Shown here: positions 35,001 through 43,657 of the stretch, one piece after another
Layout: each line of letters starts with the position of its first letter
How positions within the stretch are numbered: position 1 is the stretch's first letter
Assembly (NCBI GenBank): GCA_963565915.1
Contig: OY751485.1
Span: forward strand, 2,232,001 to 2,296,000
Length of the DNA: 64,000 nucleotides
Direction: 5' to 3'
Source: Entoloma clypeatum
Lineage: Eukaryota; Basidiomycota; Agaricomycetes; Agaricales; Entolomataceae
Notes under the pieces: model-generated
Database searches by the model: none
What the model saw: only the letters and a program-made list of their open reading frames with translations
What the model was told of the DNA's origin: nothing
Made by a program: the position numbers and the translations under genes

Positions 35001-36656
35001 AAGGCACCCAACAAGGTCCGCCCTGGTTCGACTTCTCGACAAGAAACCCAAGAGTGCCCCTGACTTGAGAACGGTTGGTTGGATCTTTGTCTGCAGGAGA
35101 GATGCGCCTTGCGCCATGGCACCAATGCAAGTCCTGACATCCTCACTGTTGAAGGTAGAAGCGAGTGCAGAGTCTACGAGATGCGCCTGTAAAGCAGCCT
35201 GTTCGGAAAGTGACCAGACATAAAACTGGGTAAGCGGACCGGAAGAGGATGTTGAATCTATTCCCATGATTACCCGAATGAGGGAGGCCAGGCCGGGAAT
35301 GAGACTGCATCCTTCGCCGTGTAACTTACTAGGGATAGGAAGCTCCTCCAAAGCAAAGATGTTGATGGTATATCTTTTGATTCGAGAGCTGGGGGACGAT
35401 GGATCACAAACGAGTGACATTACGACAGCGATATCCTCGTGAATCGGACATGAAAGGTTTCGTTGGAATTTTATCTATTTTGATGATCGACCCGACGTCG
35501 TCAGTAATTGAAGGTATCCAATCGGAGTACTTGTTCGTCTTACTTGTGGCGTGAGGGATCGTGCAGCTTCGATCACAGGGCTTGAAACGACCCGGGGGTT
35601 CTTATGTAGACACAGAATGCGCAGACTCTTCTTCACAATACTGGGAGATATAATCTTGGTTTGCCTCAGTATGTATGGTCGAGCGATCAATTCATGCAGA
35701 TCTTCAATATCAGTCAGTCGCGTGGGCCGCCTGACCGCTCGACGAGAAGCGTGCAAGAGAGTTTTCAAGACTTGCGCATCATCTGGGCTAATGTTGGGCA
35801 TGCTCCCTAACTCGCCTTGAGCTATGGTTCTTGTCTTGCAATCTTGGCTATACGGGCAAGTGCGGCATAGTGGATTGTAATGCCATTTGACGTCTTCACG
35901 CGAACGGGATAGTATTTTTGGCAGTTCAGTGAACATGAAAGAATCCAAGAGAGATGACAGGAGTGATATCTTGATAGTTCCGATATCCTGGAATGAGGGT
36001 GGTGATTTATCAAAACCACCACTGGGTGGAAGCCAAATCGCAACGGATCCTTCATGGCGAAAAATGGATGACGAGTGCAACATATGTTCAAGACAAAGTG
36101 TGTAAAAGTATATCTGTACATGATGTGATGGCTGAGAAAAGAATGTTTTGTTTAAGTTGATGATGCCACCTTGAGACACGGGAAAACTTACTTTAATCCC
36201 ATTCGATGATTTGACGTCGATAACCCTCCAGTTCACATCATCTCCAGTGCGCACGATCTCAATCAAATCAGGCTTTGCAAGGCCAAAGCTGATAGGAAGC
36301 GTCCCCACTTCTGTAAAACTTGCGTTGAGGATGTCCTGGGGTGGCCAGAAAGTCAAACCCGCGATGAAAAAGTGGGACCTGTTATCAAATTCAATGTTGG
36401 CGGCCAGGGAGACCGGGTGTGTTGGCCGGGAGGGTACCCTCAACAGAAGGTCTTGTTGTTCTAACCAGGCAAACAAGTAATCTTCCCAGGTGTTTCCGCG
36501 ATGAAACTGAGCAGCAGACAGTCCAGGTAGCCCGAGGTGGGGGGAAAGTTCGGAGTGGTGGTTTCGATGGTAGACATTATGCAGATATAGGTCGCAGTTG
36601 TAATGATGGTATTGAGCGAGGGTTGTCGCAGTCAGAGGTCGCGTCCTGGCGGCCAT
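32083..36656 (-). CDS. PD-(D/E)XK Fe-S nuclease fused to superfamily 1 helicase
   Basis: About 1,400 residues. The N-terminus resembles Cas4/RecB/Dna2 nucleases: an early Cys (AQYHHYNCDLYLHN), the acidic residue in GLAKPDLIEIV, the D-x-K core WRVIDVKSSNG, a Q-x3-Y motif (VQIYFYTL) and the closing Cys cluster CRTCPYSQDC, together four possible Fe-S ligands. A central region of about 450 residues has no motif I can name. The C-terminal SF1 helicase has Walker A GPPGTGKT (split by an intron near 33700), Walker B VIVDEAGQLGLGS, motif III VVAGDSEQLAPI, TENFR, VTVDTVERLQG and RRRLNVAISRAKTL. Splicing between VERLQG and TEAAFVV needs a GC-AG intron (GCAAGT). It is not canonical Dna2 by helicase motif I context; the nearest known architecture is the RecB-like nuclease/helicase fusions of the TM0106 type (from memory). 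Substrate unknown; DNA processing is the safe reading. Confidence 0.85.
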
Positions 36657-36866
36657 CGCACCGGGAGAAAAATGGAGGAATTGGAGGGACCAGTGCCAGG
36701 CATACTTGAACCACAGTCTGACTCAAACCAAGTCAAGAATCGATATATAGGGCCTGAATGACCGCGGGTCGCATGCAAACGAGTCACCGAGTCGGAGTTG
36801 TGGTGCTCTGAGGATTGAACCCTCGCGAGGCACGAGCCGTGAGAAAGCCACAGAGCGGGGTCTTTG
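36657..36866 (-). other. region between ribozyme motif and nuclease-helicase start
   Basis: About 210 bp downstream of the hammerhead on the same strand. It contains a GAGG-GTTCAAT-CCTC hairpin resembling a tRNA T-arm/B box (antisense of about 36810-36826) but no full tRNA. Its frame-free translation reminds me of spurious ORFs annotated repeatedly in Agaricomycete genomes, which would make it part of a dispersed repeat; this is recollection, not a search. Confidence 0.35.
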
Positions 36867-36920
36867 GTGTTTCGCCCTTGCGAAGGGGCTCATCAGAGGG
36901 CTTAACCGCTACCCTAACAC
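36867..36920 (-). ncRNA. type III hammerhead ribozyme motif
   Basis: Read on the minus strand: stem III GTGT (36920-36917), unpaired T at the cleavage site (36916), stem I AGGG/CCCT (36915-36912 with 36900-36897, 11-nt loop), core CTGATGA (36896-36890), stem II GCCC/GGGC (36889-36886 with 36877-36874), core GAA (36873-36871), closing ACAC (36870-36867). Every conserved core position of the hammerhead fold is present, and A15.1-U16.1 pair. Cleavage is predicted between 36916 and 36915. Stem III is only 4 bp. It lies 211 bp upstream of the nuclease-helicase start codon, in sense orientation. Confidence 0.8.
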
Positions 36921-36993
36921 TCCGTGATGGCAGATCCCCACTACCTATTTTTGGATGCAACCTAACAGTGAGATCGTCACGTGCCAGGTTATA

Positions 36994-37008
36994 GGTATAA
37001 TGTATGGG
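36994..37008 (+). repeat. 15-bp target-site duplication of the LINE, left
   Basis: GGTATAATGTATGGG, identical to 41617-41631 directly after the LINE poly(A) tail. Confidence 0.92.
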
Positions 37009-37509
37009 GGGGGGCATCAGATCCGTGACAATGGAACTGGCTGCCCCTCTAGACCCCAACTCTGTTCCGCGTGTGGTGGCCCTCACCACGTCGACAACCA
37101 CAGGCATCACGCCCCCTGTTGCAAGGGCGCGCCTAAAGCCAATCCCCCCATCGCTCCCACCCCTGCTGGGCAGCCGTGCGACCACGCCCCAAGGTGTCGC
37201 AACTGTGGTGAAGACCACCGTTCTGACTCCACCATATGCAAGTTCTGGAAGAACCGCTTTGACCCCTCTTTCCACCGTAAGGCATATGTTAAAGCCGCTA
37301 CGAAGGATGCGTCTCGCAAAGCAGCCAAGGCTGCCCGCCCCACCACCATGACGGCGGCCAAGGTTGCAACCCTTGTCCCCACTGATCGTAATCGCTTTGA
37401 GGTTCTGGATGGTATGGAGGGCGTCGCGCCTACAGGACCTGGACCAGAACCCACGCAAACTGCCACAACTAGTGGGACCAGCCCCTCCGATGGCGTTGTT
37501 AATGGTTGA
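37009..37509 (+). CDS. LINE ORF1 (gag-like), 5'-truncated
   Basis: The open frame contains two Cys/His zinc-knuckle-like clusters (CSACGGPHHVDNHRHHAPCC and CRNCGEDHRSDSTIC) and a basic stretch (FHRKAYVKAATKDASRKAAK), as in LINE gag C-termini. Its N-terminal part is missing because the element starts here. The stop TGA is at 37507-37509 and overlaps the ORF2 start. Confidence 0.75.
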   Translation, partial: GGHQIRDNGTGCPSRPQLCSACGGPHHVDNHRHHAPCCKGAPKANPPIAPTPAGQPCDHAPRCRNCGEDHRSDSTICKFWKNRFDPSFHRKAYVKAATKDASRKAAKAARPTTMTAAKVATLVPTDRNRFEVLDGMEGVAPTGPGPEPTQTATTSGTSPSDGVVNG

Positions 37510-40500
37510 TACAACCGCAGCGCCTGACGTGGACGAGCTGGTCTCCCTTAAGTTACGTACCCATAATGTTCGGAGAACTAACGCCATCATTGAATCCTTC
37601 CTTGTTAGACACAACGAAGATATCGATATCTATTTTGTACAGGAACCTGTCAAGTACCTTGCCCGCCACACCGTTTCCACCTCTTCCAAGAGTGGATCCC
37701 CTATCTATTCCTATCCCCGAAACCCATCCTGGATATGCTCAGACACTTCCATGACCGACTCCTCAGCCCGTACGGTAGCTTACTTCAACACTAACATCGC
37801 GCATTTGCGCCCTGTTCTCCATCACAAATTTGATGCCCCATCCGACATCCAAATCTTATCTCTATGGCCCACCAAATCTCGGCAAGTCTTTCTCATCAAC
37901 GTGTACTCCGACGCTTCAGGGACGGCCATCAAATGGCTCACCCGTAATGCCCATACACTCCCCTCCCCCGTCATCTTTCTTGGCGGCGACTTCAACTGCC
38001 CGTCCACTCTCTGGGATGCGGCAGTCCCCTATACCTCGAGCCTCTCTACCGATCTCATGCATGTCACTTCTTCCCTTGACCTTACGCTCAGCGGAACAAA
38101 TACTGACCCTCCCACACGGATCCCAGACAACCCACTACACCGGCCCTCCATGCTCGACCTCGTCTTCCTCCCGGCCTCCAGGCCTAGAAAGTGCGAACGC
38201 TTTTTGTGTCCCTTCGAACGCGACACTTCTGACCACGTCCCCCTGTCCATCTACCTGCCTTCGACTCTGTACCAGCCATTGGTCCGGCAGATCGTCCCCT
38301 TGAAAACCTACGAAGAATATGTCGCAGGTCTCTTAGTCGCCTTTAGCTCGGTCCCCGACTCCTATGCCTCGGCCCAGGATGTCGAGACTGCGGCTACTAA
38401 CCTCCAGACAGCCCTTTCTGTGAATTGGGACACTCACTCTCGCCCAGTCAAAGGCGCAGGATCGCACTCCCACTCATGGTGGAGCGAGACCTGCGATCTA
38501 GCCAGGCAAGTGTATCTCGACACCAAGTCTCCCGTTGATTATAGCAATCTTCGGACGGTGATCCGCGCGGCCAAGAGAGAATTCTTTGAAGACAGAATCG
38601 AAACCATCGCCCTCTCCCAAAAAAACCCCTGGTCCCTCATGGACTGGCACAAACCCCGTCGCTCAGACCCCCTTGCAAATTTGAAGGGGGCCAATGGTGA
38701 CGTTCTCCACTCTTCTAATGACATGTTTGACGCTTTTGATAAGGCTTTTCATACGCCTCCTCCGAACTCCCCAAAAATGGAAATCCTCGAGGAAATTCCA
38801 CAAGAACCCACTCGAGACTGGATACCGATCACAGGTCCCGAAATCATCTCCCTTGTCCTCAAATGCAACCCCAAATCCGCCCCTGGTCCGGACCACGTAT
38901 CATGGGCTCTCCTCAAACGTCTCCTCCAGAAAGATGAAGTGTTGACACGCATCACAGCCCTAGCTAACGCCTGCATAGATTATTCTTGCTGGCCTGCAGC
39001 TTTCAAGACCTCTGTCACGGTTATCATACCAAAACCTGGAAAAGAAACCTACGATAAGCCCAAGTCATTTCGACCCATCGTTCTCCTCAACACGGTGGCA
39101 AAGATTATTGAGAAAGTCATCGCCAATCGAATGCAATTCGAATGCGCCAAGTACAGCCTTGTCCACCAATACCAATTCGGCGGCCTTCGCTATAGATCTA
39201 CGACCGATGCTGGCATCATCATAACACACAGGGTCCGGAATGGATGGGCGAAGAAACGTGACACCGGGGTCGTGGCCTTCGACGTTGCGCAATTCTTCCC
39301 TTCTCTGGACCATCAATTCTTGCTAGAAGTACTACGGCGGCTGGGGTTTTCAGCCGCCTTGAGTAAGTTCTTTGAATCATATCTTCGTGGACGGTCTACT
39401 CGTTTTGTCTCAGGACAGAATGTCTCAGACCTCTTCGAAATCCTCTTTGGTGTGGGTCAAGGCTCGGCGCTCTCCCCCATCCTTTCCGGCATCTATCTTT
39501 CGCCGGCCCTCAGAATCTTCTACAGCCGTGGACACGCGCAGTACCTGGATCTCTTCTCATTCGTAGACGACGGCATGCTCATCGCCCAGTCTTCTGACCT
39601 TGACGCTATCGGCTCCCACCTACGGGCTGGCCGAAAAGCCATCGACGGCATCCTCATAGACATGGGGCTGGCCACTGAACCGACAAAAGACGAACTTATG
39701 TTCTTCACCCGAACCGTCTCTCCGTCATACCCCATCGTCCGACTACCTGGTCAACCTCCCCTCCAAGTCAAGGCCTTTTGGCGCTACCTCGGCTTCTTCT
39801 TCGATTGTCGTCTGACCTTCAATGAGCACAGACGCTTCTATGCCACCAAGGCGCTCACATCCATTCCTCTCCTCCTTGGCAACTCCTCACGTGGGCTCTC
39901 ACCCCGCCTCAAACGCCTCCTGTATGTGTCGTGCGTCATGCCGATCCTCACTTATGGGTGCCAACTCTGGTACTACAACGGTCCACGCCTCAAAACTGCT
40001 TTCAATCTGTTGAACTCAGTCCACTATAGAGCCGCCAGATGGATCACCGGCGCTTTCAATCGGTCGCCTACCGGAGGTGTCCTCGCTATCGCGGGGCTCA
40101 TGCCTGCTAGACAACACATCACCAAGCTTGTGCAGCGCTCTCGGATCAGAGCCGCCCAGCTTCCCGTCACTCATCCTGTCATCTGCGAGCTCCTGCTCAA
40201 GGCGGAGGATAAGACCCCTAGCCCAATCGTCGACATTCAAAACCTGATGATCGCCGTCAAACTTGAGAGATCCGACTACCTGAGCGACGAGGCTCGCCCA
40301 GGAAATCGCATACTCGACCTCTACCCGGATTCCTTCATCTGGGACGCCCCACAGGTCGATGACGACAAGAAGCGTTACACCTACCTCAAAGACATCCTCA
40401 CCACCGCCGAGGATGAAAACCACCAAGCGGCCTTCTGCATCGCTGCCCGGCCCAGCGTCGGTAAGACGTTGTCGTCGGCAGTCGCGGTAGTCCGTTTCGC

Positions 40501-41308
40501 CCCCTCCATTGGTCGTCACGCTCAAGACCCCCATATGACCAGAGCCAGCGCAGGTAGAAGCCTCGCCCCCGAGACTCTCATCGTCGCCACCCTTCTTGGC
40601 CTTAGCAAGGTCATCACCCACGCACCTTATGTCACGGAGATCCACATCTTCACCCGAAACATACAGGCTGTCCGACTCGCCCTTGACACAGGTTCCATTC
40701 ATGCGGGCCACTCTGTCTCTTGTGGCATTTCCCGCCTCCTCCGGCCCTTCCTCGCTGGAGCTGGCGTCATCCATGTCCATCTCGACACACCTCTCACGTC
40801 TGAATGGGGTTCTGCCTTCCCCGACCCCTCACGTCACTTCAAATCGACCCAAGGAACAGCTTTGTCTCCTCTGTCGCCCAACTTTGCCCGTACTGCTGCC
40901 GCCACCAGTGCCGTAGACGGATGGCGCCAACTTCATTCCGCCCCCGAATTTCGAGGTCGCTCCTTCCTCCCTCTCCACACCGGAGACAAAGAGAAGGTAT
41001 TCCAACCGGACCACGTCAAAGGTGGACCCTGGCTCAATTCCTGGGCGGGCAACAACAACGCGCTGTTCGCTCGCCTCACCCGCGCCACCCTGGGCCATGC
41101 CCCCATTGGTGCATACAGACAACGCTTCAAGCATCCAGGCCCATTTACATGCGCCTGCGACAATGACACTCTCGAGACGGTTGATCACCTCCTCCACAAA
41201 TGTCCTCTCTTTGATAGGGACGACGCCTCCAACAAACGGTACAACATCGGCAATTTCCTGGGGATGCTCGCAAACCATCCCGCGTTATTCGCTTTTCCCC
41301 CACCCTAA
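37502..41308 (+). CDS. LINE ORF2: AP-endonuclease, reverse transcriptase, degenerate RNase H-like, C-terminal zinc motif
   Basis: Start ATG at 37502 (MVDTTAAPDVDELVSLKLRT), overlapping the ORF1 stop; an ATG at 37490 is also possible. The APE endonuclease shows VQEPVKYL, FLGGDFNCPSTLWD and DHVPLSIYLP. The RT shows KPKSFRPIVLLNTVAKIIEK, YQFGGLRYRSTTDA, GVVAFDVAQFFPSLDHQFLL, GQGSALSPILSGIYLSPA and the catalytic FSFVDDGMLIA. Thumb and RNase H-like region follow (AVAVVRFAPSIGR to IHIFTRNIQAVRLAL), lacking the usual DGS acidic triad. The C-terminus has C-x-C...H...C (CACDNDTLETVDHLLHKCPL). No internal stop or frameshift. Confidence 0.93.
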   Translation: MVDTTAAPDVDELVSLKLRTHNVRRTNAIIESFLVRHNEDIDIYFVQEPVKYLARHTVSTSSKSGSPIYSYPRNPSWICSDTSMTDSSARTVAYFNTNIAHLRPVLHHKFDAPSDIQILSLWPTKSRQVFLINVYSDASGTAIKWLTRNAHTLPSPVIFLGGDFNCPSTLWDAAVPYTSSLSTDLMHVTSSLDLTLSGTNTDPPTRIPDNPLHRPSMLDLVFLPASRPRKCERFLCPFERDTSDHVPLSIYLPSTLYQPLVRQIVPLKTYEEYVAGLLVAFSSVPDSYASAQDVETAATNLQTALSVNWDTHSRPVKGAGSHSHSWWSETCDLARQVYLDTKSPVDYSNLRTVIRAAKREFFEDRIETIALSQKNPWSLMDWHKPRRSDPLANLKGANGDVLHSSNDMFDAFDKAFHTPPPNSPKMEILEEIPQEPTRDWIPITGPEIISLVLKCNPKSAPGPDHVSWALLKRLLQKDEVLTRITALANACIDYSCWPAAFKTSVTVIIPKPGKETYDKPKSFRPIVLLNTVAKIIEKVIANRMQFECAKYSLVHQYQFGGLRYRSTTDAGIIITHRVRNGWAKKRDTGVVAFDVAQFFPSLDHQFLLEVLRRLGFSAALSKFFESYLRGRSTRFVSGQNVSDLFEILFGVGQGSALSPILSGIYLSPALRIFYSRGHAQYLDLFSFVDDGMLIAQSSDLDAIGSHLRAGRKAIDGILIDMGLATEPTKDELMFFTRTVSPSYPIVRLPGQPPLQVKAFWRYLGFFFDCRLTFNEHRRFYATKALTSIPLLLGNSSRGLSPRLKRLLYVSCVMPILTYGCQLWYYNGPRLKTAFNLLNSVHYRAARWITGAFNRSPTGGVLAIAGLMPARQHITKLVQRSRIRAAQLPVTHPVICELLLKAEDKTPSPIVDIQNLMIAVKLERSDYLSDEARPGNRILDLYPDSFIWDAPQVDDDKKRYTYLKDILTTAEDENHQAAFCIAARPSVGKTLSSAVAVVRFAPSIGRHAQDPHMTRASAGRSLAPETLIVATLLGLSKVITHAPYVTEIHIFTRNIQAVRLALDTGSIHAGHSVSCGISRLLRPFLAGAGVIHVHLDTPLTSEWGSAFPDPSRHFKSTQGTALSPLSPNFARTAAATSAVDGWRQLHSAPEFRGRSFLPLHTGDKEKVFQPDHVKGGPWLNSWAGNNNALFARLTRATLGHAPIGAYRQRFKHPGPFTCACDNDTLETVDHLLHKCPLFDRDDASNKRYNIGNFLGMLANHPALFAFPPP

Positions 41309-41616
41309 CTTATCGGGTGAGCTTCAGTGTTATGTTTCTCTCTTTCACGGTCTCTTTAGTTACTACGGTCTCTGCCTACGGGCGTATGTAGTTTATATAC
41401 GGGGTCTGTTCTGGTGGACTTGATCCATGGGCGGACCCCACTCTCGGATACTTATATATTTTCTCTCTGCACATGTGCCGTGACCACAGGGCATTACTCT
41501 CCAATACTCTCGTATGTAGTTCTCGTTAAATTTGTAACTTAGTGTACAAGACCGGACTGCGATCGGGCGCCGGAATATAAATTGAGGTTTTAAAAAAAAA
41601 AAAAAAAAAAAAAAAA

Positions 41617-41631
41617 GGTATAATGTATGGG
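41617..41631 (+). repeat. 15-bp target-site duplication of the LINE, right
   Basis: Matches 36994-37008 exactly and follows the poly(A) tail without a gap. Confidence 0.92.
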
Positions 41632-41700
41632 TTACGTCTCATGCTCCCTATGATGGAACAGTGGCTATGCTACGATGAGCCGACTGCCGACGTACTGCTA

Positions 41701-42376
41701 CTATCGTTAACCCAGTTATGCATCACTTTTATAGATGGGCCTCTAGCTTTACATAGACATATCCAAATTCTATAATTCCTGCACCATTCGAAAGCCTGTC
41801 ATCTCTGCTTCAAGATGGTAGTAATGATCTTGAGGGGATGTGGGGGAGAACAAGTGCTAGAGATGGAATCTTGAAGGGTTCGAACTTACAGGGAGATGCA
41901 TCACCTGTCACGATTGAGTCACAAACATGCCGCTTCGGCAGGGGGACATGCATCACGCGCTCGCACATGGATCCTGAGTTTAAACTCTAAACTGCATCGT
42001 CTCCGCTGCCCGATTGTCACACTCGACTACCCTCACCTTTTTATGGTTGCGTCTCGTGTCTATGCCTCTACAAATGTATATTTAACTTGGAATACAATTG
42101 GACAGGGTTGTGCTCAAAGGATCAGCAATTTTTTCTTTTTTCTGAGCACCAACAGTGTGAAATATGCTTTTTCAGAGCACTTTTTGAGCCACAGAATGAG
42201 CCCTCAACCTGGAGTACAGAAATATAATGGTCTCAAATATTCTACCATGTGTAACAATGCTTGATCTTGACATCCCAAGGCCCCGATGTGGATTGTGGTG
42301 CTGGGGAGGTCAATCAGTGGGTGATGCATCACTACGTGGGTAAATTTTGAGTGATGCATCACTGGGTTAACGATAG
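41701..42376. mobile_element. TA-flanked inverted-repeat element (Tc1/mariner-type MITE?) of 676 bp
   Basis: The left end CTATCGTTAACCCAGT... (41701-41727) is repeated as its reverse complement at 42350-42376 with one mismatch in 27. Both ends are bordered by TA (41699-41700 and 42377-42378), the Tc1/mariner target. The 10-bp palindrome TGATGCATCA, or most of it, recurs inside at about 41717, 41897, 41949, 42321 and 42352. No transposase frame is visible; the 122-codon plus-strand frame at 41896 has no known motif. The superfamily is inferred from the TA. Confidence 0.75.
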
Positions 42377-42378
42377 TA

Positions 42379-43657
42379 TGTGTAGGCGACAGAGATCTCG
42401 TACGTGGTACATTTGAGATAAAATTTCTTACGGTTTCTTGATAATGAAGTATTCAATAACTCCGTTTCTGTCCTGTCCTTATTGACGATGTAAGTGGCGG
42501 TTCAGCCAGTGCGGCTTTTACAATATCAGAAATTGTGGATCACAATCGGAACCGCGTTGAGGTCGGGCGGGTCATCGTCGGTATATTGGCATTGTATTAT
42601 GTAGAAGTCATGGGACTTCCTCAATCAGGTCCATGGAGGCTGTGTGGGCATGGCGGAACGAAAGGCCTGAATCAATCATATCTGTGCCAGTGCATGCTCC
42701 CATGGTATCTGGACATCATGCGTAAGGTTCTCCCCGAGGCTTGGCGTCGTTTTTGGACCTACCAGCTAAGCATAAAGTAAGTAGTGGGCGGTGCGTCACC
42801 TTGGCGTTCAGATGCGTGAAGTTCCTGAGTTCTCCTCCGAATGGATAACTGGCAAGAGAAAAGGGTAAGCCATTGAAATTTTTGTAGCTGGGAAATGGTA
42901 ATAAACCGATGTCATAATACCCATCCGGCAGAGATAAGACCTGAGAGGACTCAAGTCGTCATTCAACAAGGGTAACCTCGAACCCACATTTTACCTTCGC
43001 GGCGGCGTACATCGACGGCCGCTTAGTGGTAAGAGGGTTATGATAAACGAGTAAAACGTCGAGTTGCTCAGACAACGAAGGCTGGGCAGGAGATGAATTA
43101 TTGGCCAAAAAGTGGACCGATCGTCCGCAGGCTATCGTGACGAAAGTTACATCTTGCGACCAGCGACGAGCTCGGATCTCGTGAAGACGCAGGAGCTGCC
43201 AGAAATTGAAAATTCTGTTCAGTCCCAACCATTTTTGGCTCGCCCAACAAGGTCTCGATGTCGTTCCTCTATGGCAGTGCTGTCGGGAAGGTTCGAAGAG
43301 TCCCTTTGTGTAATCTGCTCGTCGGCCTCACTGGGACTGCCAAGCCTCCTCTGCCTCCGACATTCCTGGAGTCCAACTTTACGTTTAATTATCGGGTACA
43401 CGGACTACAATTGGTCGATCAACTCCCAAGGCTGGTCGTGCACATGCCGTAAAAGTGGAATCTTGGTTCGCAGCTCTGAACAACGAGACGCGGGGCTCAG
43501 GTCAGAAAGCCTGCCAATGGCAACTATAACGGTCCACATCCGCGAGGCCAAGAGATTGTTATTACTCTTATAAGAGTGGTGGTTGTCTGGCCTCGCATCT
43601 TACACTCCAGCCTCGCCATCCGCCGTACTGTCGCAAACCTCCTTTGCTGTTTCAAAT
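42379..43657. other. region without a supported gene
   Basis: About 1.3 kb upstream of the PEP mutase-family gene. Frames at 43112-43573 (plus) and 43228-42959 (minus) look slightly coding-like but have no domain and no consistent splice chain. It may hold the promoter plus gene debris from the duplication described in the findings. Confidence 0.45.

Larger units (their letters stand above)
37009..41616 (+). mobile_element. 5'-truncated non-LTR retrotransposon (LINE) with intact ORF2
   Basis: The element runs from a G-run after the left target-site duplication to a 25-A tail (41592-41616), followed at once by the second copy of the 15-bp duplication. It carries the end of ORF1 (zinc knuckles) and a complete ORF2 with endonuclease and reverse transcriptase. 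Truncation inside ORF1 means it cannot retrotranspose alone. The perfect duplication, long poly(A) and stop-free 1,270-codon ORF2 argue for a very recent insertion. A Tad/I-like fungal clade is likely from domain order; the clade is inference. Confidence 0.93.

Noticed and set aside
36784..36860. tRNA-like B box (minus strand GTTCAAT loop in a GAGG/CCTC stem)
   Set aside because: No matching acceptor, D or anticodon arms could be drawn, so not called as a tRNA.
40016..40780. 254-codon minus-strand frame in the LINE
   Set aside because: Antisense shadow of ORF2, no domain.
42470..42500. Short match CCTGTCCTTATTGACG to the CYB2-type gene near 3640
   Set aside because: Only about 16 bp, in isolation and not collinear with the duplicated unit; could be chance or tiny debris.
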